Counted from the stretch's first letter, positions 1-8,398 are shown. The stretch: DNA of 64,000 nucleotides from Oscillospiraceae bacterium (GCA_017415165.1 JAFQIY010000049.1:1-64000); one strand, 5' to 3'. Program-made: numbers and translations. Notes: a model not told the origin generated them from the sequence alone.

Positions 1-1
1 T

Positions 2-61
2 CAGTCTATGCTTGCTCAGGCAAACCAGCTCCCACAGAGCGTTCTCTCACTTCTCCAGTAA
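2..61 (+). CDS. Flagellin C-terminus (partial)
   Basis: The first 20 codons of the window read in frame to a TAA stop at 59-61, giving the peptide QSMLAQANQLPQSVLSLLQ. This is the typical end of bacterial flagellin: the C-terminal D0 helix with the motif MLAQANQ-P-VL-LL. Only this tail is inside the window, so the length and start are unknown. A strong terminator follows at 113-142, as expected for a highly expressed structural gene. Flagellin is exported by the flagellar type III system and builds the filament, so the organism may be motile. The match is short but distinctive. Confidence 0.85.
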   Translation, partial: QSMLAQANQLPQSVLSLLQ

Positions 62-112
62 GAGATTCCCTGAACAATCTAAACTTTCTGCTTGACTGTT
101 CTAAACAAAATG

Positions 113-142
113 AAGTCCACTCCTTCGGGGGTGGACTTTTTT
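113..142 (+). terminator. Rho-independent terminator after the flagellin gene
   Basis: An 8-bp stem (aagtccac/gtggactt) is extended by three inner pairs and capped by a TTCG tetraloop. A run of T follows. It lies about 50 bp past the flagellin stop. Confidence 0.9.
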
Positions 143-152
143 GTACATATAC

Positions 153-181
153 GAAAAAACGGACGGTGATGAACCGTCCGT
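153..181 (-). terminator. Terminator of nadE
   Basis: The stem cggacgg/ccgtccg has a 7-nt loop. It lies just past the nadE stop on the minus strand, with an A run on the plus strand that gives a U tract in the minus-strand transcript. It faces the flagellin terminator across a few bases. Confidence 0.85.
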
Positions 182-186
182 TGATT

Positions 187-2073
187 TTATTTCTCCAAAT
201 CCTCCAGCCACAAGCGTACACAAGCGTCGGACGGCATATTCCAGTCACCGCGGGGGGACAGGGAAACCGTGCCGACCTTAGGGCCGTCAGGCAGGCAGGA
301 ACGCTTGAACTGCTGAGTGAAGAAGCGGCGTACGAAAATTGTGAGCCATTTTTTTATTGTTTCGCTGTCGTAAATTCCGTCAAAGGTTTTCTCGGCAATG
401 CGCAGGATTTTGCTTGGTGCAAATCCACAGCGTACCAAGTAGTAGAGGAAGAAATCGTGCAGCTCGTAAGGTCCGACGATATCCTCAGTTTTCTGGGAAA
501 TTTCACCCTCCTTAGGCGGAAGCAGCTCAGGGGAAACAGGTGTGTCAAGAATATCACGGAGCACCTCGGCAAGCTTTGCATCCTCGGTGTTGCTGCTCTC
601 AAATGCAACAAGGTGACGCACCAGCGTTTTCGGCACAGAGCCGTTTACGCCGTACATCGACATATGGTCGCCGTTGTAGGTTGCCCAGCCAAGCGCAAGC
701 TCGGAAAGGTCACCCGTGCCGATAACAAGTCCGTTCATCATATTTGCAATGTCCATCAGCACCTGTGTACGCTCACGTGCCTGCGAGTTTTCGTAGGTTA
801 CATCAAGGTTGCTTTCGTCATGTCCGATGTCGGCAAAGTGCTGACGTACAGCGGCGGCGATGTTTATTTCCTTTAAGGTTACGCCGTAAGCTTCGGCAAG
901 ATAGTACGCATTGTTCTTGGTACGGCTTGTAGTGCCGAAGCAAGGCATTGTCACGGTAACAATTCCCTTGCGGTCAAGTCCCAGCATATCGAAAGCGTGA
1001 ACAGTCACGATGAGAGCGAGTGTGCTGTCAAGACCGCCTGAAAGTCCCACAACAGCTGTCTTTCCGTTGATGTGGCGAAGACGTGTGGCAAGTCCCGTTG
1101 CCTGCATCGTGAGGATTTCCTCACAGCGATTGCGGAGCTCGTCCTTGTCTTCGGGTACAAACGGATTGAGCGAAAATCTGCGTGTAAGGTTAAGGTCTTT
1201 TTTCTTTAGTGAGAAAACGTATTCCAACGCTCTTTCCTTATTTGTTGCAGCAAAATTCTTGTCGGCACGTCTTTCTGCGGCAATTCTGAACAGGTCGATT
1301 TCGGTGTAGGTTATACCTGTTGTAAACTTCCTGCTTTCAGCAATCGTTTTTCCATTTTCGGCAATAAGATTGTAGCCGCTGAAAACAAGGTCACGGGTCG
1401 ACTCGCCCATACCTGCGTTTGCACGGATATATCCGCAGTGAAGTTCGGCAGATTTCACCTCCGCAAGCTTTTTCACGGCACTGCTTCTGCTCACGATTTC
1501 AGGTGAAGCGGAGAGGTTGCAGATAACGGTTGCACCTGCCTTTGCAAGGTTTTCGGAGGTGTTGTCGTCGCCAATTTCTATGCCGAGTGCAAGCTCGGGG
1601 AAGGTTCTGCACGCAAGAACAAGTTTGCCAAAAGGTATGCAGTAATTTAAAGCTTCATCAGGGTCGATAAGCTCCTGTCCGTCTTCCCAAGCAGTAAAAA
1701 CACCTGCTTCGGAAGCAGAAATATTCTTTTTCGGAACAATTCCTACAACATCGCCATTCCATATCACAGCGGCACAGTTGTAGAGTTTGTCATACACCTC
1801 ATAGGGCAAACCCACAATTATTACAGCGTCGCACTTTGCAGTAGCCTTTGCAATTTTTTCAAGAGCCGCCTTTGCCCCGTCAAGCAATGTATTTTGCAGG
1901 AACAAATCCCCGCAGGTACTTCCCGTGATGCAAAGCTCAGGGAAAACTATTACAGAAGCGTCATTGCGTGCCGCTTCCTTTGCGTACTTAATTATTTCAT
2001 CGGCATTGTGACTGCAGTCGGCAACCTTTATATCGGGTGTTACCGCCGCAACTCTGATAAATCCGTCTTTCAT
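187..2073 (-). CDS. nadE: NAD+ synthetase, glutamine-dependent type with altered glutaminase site
   Basis: The protein (628 aa) has the two-domain layout of glutamine-dependent NAD synthetase. An N-terminal nitrilase-fold glutaminase (about 1-290) is followed by a C-terminal ATP-pyrophosphatase synthetase with the P-loop GLSGGLDST. It makes NAD+ from deamido-NAD+ and ATP in the cytosol. The glutaminase Glu (in VFPELCITG) and Lys (in VPKKN) are present. The position that normally holds the nucleophilic Cys (family motif like GVEICED) reads GIEIGDD, with codon GGC. The glutamine-hydrolysing half may therefore be inactive and the enzyme may use free ammonia. I chose the ATG at 2073, nine bases after AAAGG; an upstream in-frame TTG at 2082 touches the ribosome binding site. 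A minus-strand sigma-A promoter lies upstream. Confidence 0.93.
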   Translation of the reverse strand: MKDGFIRVAAVTPDIKVADCSHNADEIIKYAKEAARNDASVIVFPELCITGSTCGDLFLQNTLLDGAKAALEKIAKATAKCDAVIIVGLPYEVYDKLYNCAAVIWNGDVVGIVPKKNISASEAGVFTAWEDGQELIDPDEALNYCIPFGKLVLACRTFPELALGIEIGDDNTSENLAKAGATVICNLSASPEIVSRSSAVKKLAEVKSAELHCGYIRANAGMGESTRDLVFSGYNLIAENGKTIAESRKFTTGITYTEIDLFRIAAERRADKNFAATNKERALEYVFSLKKKDLNLTRRFSLNPFVPEDKDELRNRCEEILTMQATGLATRLRHINGKTAVVGLSGGLDSTLALIVTVHAFDMLGLDRKGIVTVTMPCFGTTSRTKNNAYYLAEAYGVTLKEINIAAAVRQHFADIGHDESNLDVTYENSQARERTQVLMDIANMMNGLVIGTGDLSELALGWATYNGDHMSMYGVNGSVPKTLVRHLVAFESSNTEDAKLAEVLRDILDTPVSPELLPPKEGEISQKTEDIVGPYELHDFFLYYLVRCGFAPSKILRIAEKTFDGIYDSETIKKWLTIFVRRFFTQQFKRSCLPDGPKVGTVSLSPRGDWNMPSDACVRLWLEDLEK

Positions 2074-2105
2074 TTCAATCAACCTTTCGGATAAAGTATA
2101 ACTAT

Positions 2106-2134
2106 ATTATATAGTATTTTTTTCTGTTTAGCAA
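2106..2134 (-). promoter_or_regulatory. Sigma-A promoter of nadE
   Basis: On the minus strand TTGCTA and TATAAT are separated by 17 bp, about 35 bp upstream of the nadE start. Confidence 0.7.
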
Positions 2135-2152
2135 TAATCTGAGAATAAAAAG

Positions 2153-2181
2153 TTGATTTTTTACAACAAGTATAGTATAAT
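2153..2181 (+). promoter_or_regulatory. Sigma-A promoter of the PH-domain gene
   Basis: TTGATT and TATAAT are separated by 17 bp, about 43 bp upstream of the ATG at 2224. It is divergent from the nadE promoter. Confidence 0.75.
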
Positions 2182-2223
2182 TATACTGATTGAATATTTT
2201 GTTTTTCAGAAAGGATTGATATT

Positions 2224-2622
2224 ATGGCAAAAATTGATTACCCATATGTATGGACGGACAAGAAGCGTACGCTTTTCGGTCTGCCGATTTCCTTTACACG
2301 CTATATTCTTACGGAGAAGAAGCTTATCACAAGAAAGGGTCTGCTGTCCATTACTGAGGACGAAATCGAACTGTACCGTGTTATTGACAAGAGTCTTAAA
2401 CAGCCTTTCGGTCAGAGAATTTTCGGATGCGGCACTATCCACATCAATTGCCGTGATACAGATACTCCTGTCAAGGAGGTCATTTCGGTAAAAAATCCCC
2501 GTGGCTTTATGAATATTCTCGAAGAACACGTTGACAAACAGCGTGACAAGTACCGCACAAGAGGCAGAGATATGATTGGTGCTGACCTTGACGGAGATGA
2601 CTGTGACTGTGACCACGAATAA
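2224..2622 (+). CDS. Bacterial PH-domain (DUF304-like) protein
   Basis: This 132-aa soluble protein resembles the bacterial pleckstrin-homology fold family (bPH2/DUF304). The strands KRTLFGLPISFTRYILTEKK, LITRKGLLSITEDEIELYRV and the later CGTIHINCRDTD follow that family's usual pattern. It has no membrane segment and ends in an acidic tail rich in Asp and Cys (DGDDCDCDHE). The start is preceded by AAAGGA with good spacing and by a clear promoter. The next gene (FkbM) begins inside its last codons, so the two are probably translated together. The function is unknown; members are usually scaffolding or regulatory proteins. Confidence 0.75.
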   Translation: MAKIDYPYVWTDKKRTLFGLPISFTRYILTEKKLITRKGLLSITEDEIELYRVIDKSLKQPFGQRIFGCGTIHINCRDTDTPVKEVISVKNPRGFMNILEEHVDKQRDKYRTRGRDMIGADLDGDDCDCDHE

Positions 2623-3682
2623 TATACCCGGATTTATCAAGGAAAAACAGGATTGCTGGGACTATCTCCGTGAAACCGACCTACCTATATTTGTATATGG
2701 TATGGGGGACGGTGCGCTGAAAATTATGCGTGTCTTTGAGCAGTATAAAATTCCTCTTGCAGGCTTTTTCGCCAGCGATGAGTTTGTACGCGGCCATACC
2801 TTTGAGGGGCACCTCGTCCACACGCTGTCACAGATTGAAGCGCTTATCGACGAGTTTGTGGTGGTGCTTGCTTTTGCGGCAGGATACCAGAGTCTGTACG
2901 ACAGGATAAACGAGATTGCAAAGAAGCATATTCTGCTTGCGCCTGACGTGCCTGTTGCAGGTGAGGGACTGTTCACATACGGCTACTGCGTGGAAAATGC
3001 GGAGAAAATTCAGGCGGTTTACGATATGCTTGCGGATGAAAAATCAAAGCAGGTTTTTGCCGACGTGATAAACTTCAAAATCAGCGGCAAGATTGATTAT
3101 CTCAACAACTGCACCACGCCCAAAGAGGAGATTTACTCCGAAATCATAAAGCTTGGCAAGGACGAGGTTTTCGTGGATTTGGGTGCGTACAACGGTGATA
3201 CGGCGCAGGAGTTTATAGACGCTTGCGGAAACGAATTCCGTCACGTCTATGCTTTTGAGCCTAACCCGAAAAATTACCGCAAGATGACGAAAAATCTCCC
3301 AGAAGATGAGCGCATCACGCTTTTCAACGGTGCGGCTTGGAGCAGGTGCGGCACGATAGAGTTTTCTGCAAACGAGGGAAGAATGTCCCGTGCAAACGGT
3401 GCGGGGAAAAAGGTTGAGATACCTACCTATGCAATTGACGAGGCTGTTACGGAGCAGGCTACGGTGCTGAAGCTTGACGTTGAGGGTGCTGAGCGTGAGG
3501 CTATTCTCGGTGCAAGGCGGCATATCGCAGGGGGCACGAGAATTCTCTGCTCGCTGTATCACAGAAATGAGGATATGTTCGACCTGCCGTTGCTGATAAA
3601 GGAAATCAACCCGAACCTGAAATTCTACATCCGCCACCAGCTTTACATTCCCGCGTGGGAAACAAATTTATACTGTCAATAA
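2597..3682 (+). CDS. FkbM-family methyltransferase
   Basis: The C-terminal half carries the SAM-binding motif VFVDLGAYNGDTAQEF, the acidic post-motif YAFEPNP and the FkbM hallmark LKLDVEGAEREAILGA. These are typical of methyltransferases acting on sugars or small molecules. The N-terminal about 130 residues form a nucleotide-binding-like region (VYGMGDGALKIM) often found in this family beside polysaccharide or glycan genes. The start is uncertain. The ATG at 2597 sits directly after GGAG, while a GTG at 2603 has a better 6-base spacing. The gene overlaps the PH-domain gene, which suggests coupling. The substrate cannot be told, and no glycosyltransferase is nearby. Confidence 0.85.
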   Translation: MTVTVTTNNIPGFIKEKQDCWDYLRETDLPIFVYGMGDGALKIMRVFEQYKIPLAGFFASDEFVRGHTFEGHLVHTLSQIEALIDEFVVVLAFAAGYQSLYDRINEIAKKHILLAPDVPVAGEGLFTYGYCVENAEKIQAVYDMLADEKSKQVFADVINFKISGKIDYLNNCTTPKEEIYSEIIKLGKDEVFVDLGAYNGDTAQEFIDACGNEFRHVYAFEPNPKNYRKMTKNLPEDERITLFNGAAWSRCGTIEFSANEGRMSRANGAGKKVEIPTYAIDEAVTEQATVLKLDVEGAEREAILGARRHIAGGTRILCSLYHRNEDMFDLPLLIKEINPNLKFYIRHQLYIPAWETNLYCQ

Positions 3683-3693
3683 TTCTCGGTTTA

Positions 3694-3901
3694 CAGGGTA
3701 GTATTCTCGTAAGCCGCTGGGGCAAACCTTTCTGAAGAAAGGTTCTTCCCCAGACCCCTTTCCAAAGACTTTAAGTCTAATTTTCCATATAGGGCTTTAG
3801 CCCTATATGGAAAATTACATTAGAAGTTTTAGGGAGGGAGTTTGAGGGATGACCCTTTTCCAAAAGGGTCTCCCTCAATGGTTTACAAGACCACTATCCT
3901 G
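3694..3901 (+). repeat. Palindromic element family B, copy 1
   Basis: The stretch consists of consecutive hairpins: aacctttc..gaaaggtt (3725-3744), agactt..aagtct, a central 38-nt palindrome around catatagggct..agccctatatg (3779-3816) with an 18-bp stem, and gaccctttt..aaaagggtc (3851-3870). The ends are imperfect inverted repeats (cagggtagt.. and ..actatcctg). A second copy in the opposite orientation lies at 37025-37269. It is non-coding, between the FkbM gene and the radical SAM gene. Confidence 0.85.
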
Positions 3902-3930
3902 CAAATCAAAAATTTCTGAAAGGATAGATT

Positions 3931-4530
3931 ATGCTTACAATGCTTTACACGGTTGGCGATAAGATTTATGTCAACCTTACAAATCGGTGTCCCTGTGCGT
4001 GTACGTTCTGTATACGTCAGAACGGGGACGGCGCTTACGGCTCGGACAGCTTATGGCTGGAGCGTGAGCCAACAGTTGATGAGGTGATTGCCGAGTTCGG
4101 CAAGTACGACATCAGCAAATATACTGAGGTTGTTTTCTGCGGCTATGGTGAGCCTATGGAGCGTGCGGAGGACGTTGCCTTCATCGGACGTTACATCAAG
4201 GAAAATATCGGTCTGCCTGTACGTCTGAACACCAACGGACTTGGTGATAAAATCCACGGCAGGTCTACCGCTGAAATGCTGGAGGGTGCGGTTGATATAG
4301 TGTCAATTTCACTTAATCAGTGTGATAAGGAAAAATACAATGCCGTGACCCGTCCAAAATGGGAGGACGGATTTGATGCAATGATTTCATTTGCGGCAGA
4401 CTGCAAAAAATATGTGCCCAAGGTGATGTTCACGGTTGTGGACGTTATTCCGCCTGAGGATATCAGCAGATGCAAGGCACTGGCGATGTCGCTTGGAATT
4501 GAATTAAGGGTACGCCTATATGATAGTTGA
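3931..4530 (+). CDS. TatD-associated radical SAM protein
   Basis: The protein (199 aa) has a radical SAM CxxxCxxC cluster motif in RCPCACTFC (residues about 19-27), followed by the GCGYGEP-like stretch FCGYGEPMER and the strand LNTNGLGDKI. The family should bind a [4Fe-4S] cluster and SAM. Its length and sequence match the short radical SAM proteins annotated beside the TatD nuclease in Firmicutes. No tatD lies beside it here. The ATG at 3931 follows AAAGGA by six bases. It is separated from the FkbM gene by element B1. The substrate is unknown. Confidence 0.85.
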   Translation: MLTMLYTVGDKIYVNLTNRCPCACTFCIRQNGDGAYGSDSLWLEREPTVDEVIAEFGKYDISKYTEVVFCGYGEPMERAEDVAFIGRYIKENIGLPVRLNTNGLGDKIHGRSTAEMLEGAVDIVSISLNQCDKEKYNAVTRPKWEDGFDAMISFAADCKKYVPKVMFTVVDVIPPEDISRCKALAMSLGIELRVRLYDS

Positions 4531-4561
4531 TTAAGATTTTATATATTAAGGAGAAGAAAAA

Positions 4562-5578
4562 ATGGCAAAGGAATTTTACGCAAGAAAAACTATGCACAAG
4601 GGGATTGAGGTTGTTGAGCTTGCCGCTGACGGCTACTACGCAATTGTTGCACCGTCTTTGGGCAGCAATGTCCTCCGTTTCCGTGATAACGAAAAGGGTA
4701 TGGAGATTTTCCGTTACAGCGACGACCTGACAATCAGCGAGTTTATGAACTCACCTGAAATCTGGGGTCTGCCTACACTTTATCTGCCTAACCGTCTTGA
4801 CAACGGCGTGCTGAAAACCTCTGACGCAGAATATCATTTTCCTGTAAACGAAACACGTTTCGGTAACCACCTTCACGGCTTCCTTCACAAGGCTGCTCAC
4901 AAAATCAAGGCGCTTGCAGCTGACAAGACAGGAAAAGCTTACGTTACAACTACATATACCCACGATGAAAGCAGCTTTTTCTTCAACTGCTTTCCTCTCA
5001 AATTTACTGTTGATATTACAATCGAGCTTTCCAAGGACGGTCTGAAGCATACTTTCTCTATCACAAACAAGTCCAAGAAGATGCTTCCGATTTCAATTGC
5101 AACACATACAACAATCAACGCTCCGTTTGTTGACGGCGGCAAGCAGGAAAATATCCGTTTGCAGGTTCCTGCTGTAAAGAAGCTCCAGTTCAACAAGAAA
5201 AGATGGCTCCCTAACGGCAGACAGCTTAACCTTACCGATTACGATATGGAGTACGTTAACGGAACAATGTGTCCTGTTCTCAAGGATATCTGCAACGATA
5301 TGTACACAGCAGGTACAGTTAAGCTTGACGGCGAGGACTTCTACGGCTGCGTAATGACTGATACCGAAAGCGGAAAGAAAATCTGCTATGAGGTTGATGA
5401 CAAGTATAAATTCTGGATTGTATGGAACCACGAAGGCTTTATGAACTATTTCTGTCCTGAGCCGATGACTGCTCAGGTTAATGCGCCTAACCTTGATATG
5501 CCAAGAGAAAAGAGCGGCTACGAGGAGGTTGCACCGAAGCAGACATACACTGTTTCCCAGAGATTTTTCACTAAATAA
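4562..5578 (+). CDS. Aldose 1-epimerase family protein
   Basis: The protein (338 aa) matches the galactose-mutarotase-like superfamily. It has the substrate Asn/Arg stretch LPNRLDNG, a first catalytic His region GNHLHGFLH, a second His region IATHTTINAPF, and a C-terminal VWNHEGFMNYFCPEP where the general-base Glu would lie. Aldose 1-epimerases interconvert alpha and beta anomers of sugars in the cytosol. The gene has a good ribosome binding site (AAGGAG). It lies 31 bp after the radical SAM gene and 32 bp before the phosphodiesterase gene, so the three probably form one transcript. It is a divergent member and the specific sugar is unknown. Confidence 0.85.
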   Translation: MAKEFYARKTMHKGIEVVELAADGYYAIVAPSLGSNVLRFRDNEKGMEIFRYSDDLTISEFMNSPEIWGLPTLYLPNRLDNGVLKTSDAEYHFPVNETRFGNHLHGFLHKAAHKIKALAADKTGKAYVTTTYTHDESSFFFNCFPLKFTVDITIELSKDGLKHTFSITNKSKKMLPISIATHTTINAPFVDGGKQENIRLQVPAVKKLQFNKKRWLPNGRQLNLTDYDMEYVNGTMCPVLKDICNDMYTAGTVKLDGEDFYGCVMTDTESGKKICYEVDDKYKFWIVWNHEGFMNYFCPEPMTAQVNAPNLDMPREKSGYEEVAPKQTYTVSQRFFTK

Positions 5579-5610
5579 AATTACATATTGTATAATTTGG
5601 AGTAAATATT

Positions 5611-6159
5611 ATGAAATTGATGTTTGCATCGGATATCCACGGCAGTGCACCAAGCTGTGAGCTTATGCTGAAACGATTTGACGAGGAAGGGGCTGAAAAG
5701 CTGTTCCTGCTGGGTGATATCCTTTACCACGGTCCGAGAAACGACCTGCCTGAGGGGTATGCTCCCAAAAAGGTCATCGCAATGCTTAATGAGCGCAAGG
5801 CTGATTTGCTCTGCGTAAGGGGCAACTGCGATACCGAGGTTGACCAGATGGTGCTGGAATTCCCTATTCTTGCGGAGTATGCTTTGCTGTATCTTGATGG
5901 AAAGCAGGTGTTTGTTACCCACGGACACAAGTTCAACACCGCAAATCCTCCCGCATTGAAGAAGGGGGACATTCTTCTGCACGGTCATACCCACGTTCAG
6001 ATTTTTGACGACAGTAATGGCTATGTATATATGAACCCGGGTTCTGTTTCCCTGCCAAAGGAAAACAAGCAGAAAAGCTATATGATTTATGAGGACGGCA
6101 TTTTTACGGTGAAATCACTGGAAAACGCTTCCGATGAGATGTCATACTGCATAAAATAA
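5611..6159 (+). CDS. yfcE: YfcE/MJ0936-type metallophosphodiesterase
   Basis: This short (182 aa) calcineurin-like phosphoesterase has all metal-binding motifs: SDIHG at the N-terminus, GDILYHGPRN, RGNCD, VTHGH and HGHTHV, then NPGSVS. This pattern is that of YfcE, a manganese-dependent phosphodiesterase active on model diesters. It is probably cytosolic. It is likely co-transcribed with the aldose epimerase. The physiological substrate is not established. Confidence 0.92.
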   Translation: MKLMFASDIHGSAPSCELMLKRFDEEGAEKLFLLGDILYHGPRNDLPEGYAPKKVIAMLNERKADLLCVRGNCDTEVDQMVLEFPILAEYALLYLDGKQVFVTHGHKFNTANPPALKKGDILLHGHTHVQIFDDSNGYVYMNPGSVSLPKENKQKSYMIYEDGIFTVKSLENASDEMSYCIK

Positions 6160-6215
6160 CGGCATTTTGTTACTGAATTGTCACCATTTGTCACTGTATT
6201 GTTCTCGTTATTTAA

Positions 6216-6244
6216 TTGACTTTACATTAATTTAATGTTAAAAT
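6216..6244 (+). promoter_or_regulatory. Sigma-A promoter of the Ig-like secreted protein
   Basis: TTGACT and TAAAAT are 17 bp apart. The roughly 90-nt leader that follows contains a small hairpin (gccg..cggc near 6282-6298) before the GGAGG ribosome binding site. Confidence 0.75.
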
Positions 6245-6336
6245 GTGTATACAGGATAAAAATAACTTAGGCAAAATGTCTGCCGTCTTTAGGCGGCAAG
6301 CAGCTTATTGAATTCAAAAGAAATGGAGGAGTTTTT

Positions 6337-8124
6337 ATGGCAAAAACAATGAAATCGCTGCTCAGTGTTTTTCTGGCAGTTCTTATGGTTTGCTCGCTGA
6401 TGGTTGTTCCGTCAAGTGCGGCAAAGGTGTCGCTCAATAAGACTTCCGTTACTGTTACAAAGGGTTATCAGACAACCCTTAAAGTAAGCGGAACTTCAAG
6501 CACTGTAAAGTGGTCTACAGGCGACAAGTCAGTTGCTACAGTTTCTTCAAAGGGTAAGGTTGTCGGCAAGGGCGTTGGTACTACTTACATTTACGCCAAG
6601 GTAAGCAACACCACCCTCAAGTGCAAGGTTAAGGTTGTTGCTGCAAAGATTACAGCAAGTACCTCCAATGTGATGCTTGAAAAGGGAGAAACAAAGACAG
6701 TAACAATGACGGTAAAGGGCTCTCACAGCGGTCTTACCGTAGGTTCAACAAATAAAAAGGTTGCTACTGCTTCGTGGGTTAAGCCTGTTGAATGGGACGG
6801 CGACAAGATTAAGCTCAAAATTAATGCAACAGGTGACGGCGATGCAAGAATTAAGGTTTATCTCAAGAAATATCCTTCAACCTGTTACAAGTATATTAAT
6901 GTAACTGTCGGAGACCCTGATGTAGTTGAAGAAGATATCGGCAATGATGAGAACACAAGTAATATTACAATTGCTGCGTATACTCAGAATGTCAATCTTT
7001 CCTTGAATGAGACTTATACTCTCCAGCTTTACTGCACAGATTTCAGCAATCTCGCATATCAGTTCTACGATTCAACTATCGCGTCCGCAACACAGAACAG
7101 CATTGCCGGCAATTACAGAAATTATGTAATCAAGGGTCTTAAAGCAGGTACTACAGTATTAAGATTTTACAATAAGAATAATGTCAAGAACTATATTGAT
7201 GTAAAGGTTACTGTAGGCTCAACTGATTACTACGCAATCAGTGAAACAAGACCGGCGGTAACAATCGCTGCAACTGACAAGGTGCTTACTATTCAGGCTG
7301 GCAGCAAGAATTACTACATACTCGTTCCTGAAAAGTATGACCCAGCTTATGTGTATACTCTTGTTGCAAAGAAGTTCAACCAGTTTGCATATTATACTGT
7401 ATATGATACAGTTCCCAATAAGCTTGACAATACTGACCAGATTAAGGAATTTGTAAATAAGAATGCTACATATGTAAATCCTAATTACAGCAGCATCTAT
7501 TATAACAATACTCTTAATACAAAGAGATATGTTCTTCTTCCTAAGACATACGATGAGGTTCAGTATAACACTCTGGTTGCACAGTACAACAACGTTTATG
7601 AGTATTGGACAGTATATAATGTAAAGCCTGCTACCGCTAATTCTGTAGCAGATGTTATTGAAACGTGGACAGTTATCCAGAATGGCAAGACAATTCAGAG
7701 ATATATGCTTGTTCCTTATACAGAGTGGGATCTGACAAAGATTGATAAAATTAAAAACGAAGATATAGATGGGGTTAATTCCCATAAGCATTACGAGATT
7801 TTTGATGAATATCCTGAGATTACCCCAGGCAGCGATTCTATTGTAATGTATACCAAGAATGGCAAGAGAAGATATATGCTGGTTCCTGCATTTGATGTAG
7901 ATATACTCAAGAGAAATGACGCAATCAAGGCAGATACGGGTGTTTATGAACCGTATGTTATGTATTCAACATCACCGACTGCAAACGAAGCAAAGGGCGA
8001 ATATGTTCTTACAATGCAGTACGGCAATCAGACAATTTATGTACTTTGCACATACAAGCAGGGAACAACAGAACATACAGAGAAATGGGCAACAATAGAT
8101 ACAAATGCTCCTAAGGGTACATAA
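6337..8124 (+). CDS. Secreted Ig-like (Big_2) protein with novel C-terminal repeats
   Basis: The protein (595 aa) starts with a Sec signal peptide (MAKTMK plus a hydrophobic core, likely cut near PSSAA at 25-29). A clear bacterial Ig-like group 2 domain follows (about 30-102; motif VKWSTGDKSVATVSSKGKV), then a second, more divergent one (103-192) and a beta-rich domain (205-296). The rest is a repeat I do not recognise. The strand Y-[IVM]-L-[VL]-P occurs at residues 327, 398, 456 and 513, with a degenerate fifth copy at 568. Each of the first four is followed 25-29 residues later by Y-x-[VI]-[YF]-x-x-x-P. No LPXTG motif or C-terminal membrane anchor is seen. It has its own promoter and terminator. 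It is probably an extracellular adhesion or scaffold protein. Confidence 0.85.
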   Translation: MAKTMKSLLSVFLAVLMVCSLMVVPSSAAKVSLNKTSVTVTKGYQTTLKVSGTSSTVKWSTGDKSVATVSSKGKVVGKGVGTTYIYAKVSNTTLKCKVKVVAAKITASTSNVMLEKGETKTVTMTVKGSHSGLTVGSTNKKVATASWVKPVEWDGDKIKLKINATGDGDARIKVYLKKYPSTCYKYINVTVGDPDVVEEDIGNDENTSNITIAAYTQNVNLSLNETYTLQLYCTDFSNLAYQFYDSTIASATQNSIAGNYRNYVIKGLKAGTTVLRFYNKNNVKNYIDVKVTVGSTDYYAISETRPAVTIAATDKVLTIQAGSKNYYILVPEKYDPAYVYTLVAKKFNQFAYYTVYDTVPNKLDNTDQIKEFVNKNATYVNPNYSSIYYNNTLNTKRYVLLPKTYDEVQYNTLVAQYNNVYEYWTVYNVKPATANSVADVIETWTVIQNGKTIQRYMLVPYTEWDLTKIDKIKNEDIDGVNSHKHYEIFDEYPEITPGSDSIVMYTKNGKRRYMLVPAFDVDILKRNDAIKADTGVYEPYVMYSTSPTANEAKGEYVLTMQYGNQTIYVLCTYKQGTTEHTEKWATIDTNAPKGT

Positions 8125-8132
8125 TAAAATTA

Positions 8133-8160
8133 ACGAGGCATCGTCAGATGCCTCGTTTTT
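8133..8160 (+). terminator. Terminator of the Ig-like protein gene
   Basis: A 10-bp stem (acgaggcatc/gatgcctcgt) with a 4-nt loop is followed by five T. Confidence 0.9.
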
Positions 8161-8168
8161 GCAGCAAT

Positions 8169-8393
8169 AAAGCCTCCGATTTGTTCGGAGGCTTCAGTTT
8201 GTCGAAAAAGTCTTTTCGACAATGAATAGTGAATATTGAATAATGAAGAATGAATAATTAAGGAATTGCCTTCGGCAATAATATTAAAAATGTCCGCAAA
8301 GCGGACACCTTAACTATTCACTATTCATTATTCATTTTTCATTATCCTGTCGAGTTTATCGACAGGCAAAGCCTCCGATTTGTTCGGAGGCTT
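8169..8393. repeat. Palindromic element family A, copy 1, between duplicated hairpins
   Basis: A 173-bp core (8195-8367) begins with the hairpin tgtcgaaaa..tttcgaca and then has tandem tgaatantgaat-like repeats. Two hairpins follow (attgcc..ggcaat and tgtccg..cggaca). The core ends with reverse-complement ttcatt repeats and a second tgtcga..tcgaca hairpin. It is flanked by an identical 26-bp direct repeat (8169-8194 and 8368-8393, aaagcctccg..cggaggctt) that is itself a terminator-like hairpin. Related cores lie near 23.8 kb and 58.6 kb. Confidence 0.88.
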
Positions 8394-8398
8394 TGCTT

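Noticed and set aside
166-876. Plus-strand frame over the 3' end of nadE
   Set aside because: It is out of frame with conserved NadE motifs, and no ribosome binding site or promoter is seen.
8195-8367. A CRISPR-like array from the tgaatantgaat repeats
   Set aside because: The repeats are short, imperfect and arranged as an inverted pair around hairpins. There are no unique spacers of constant length and no cas genes.
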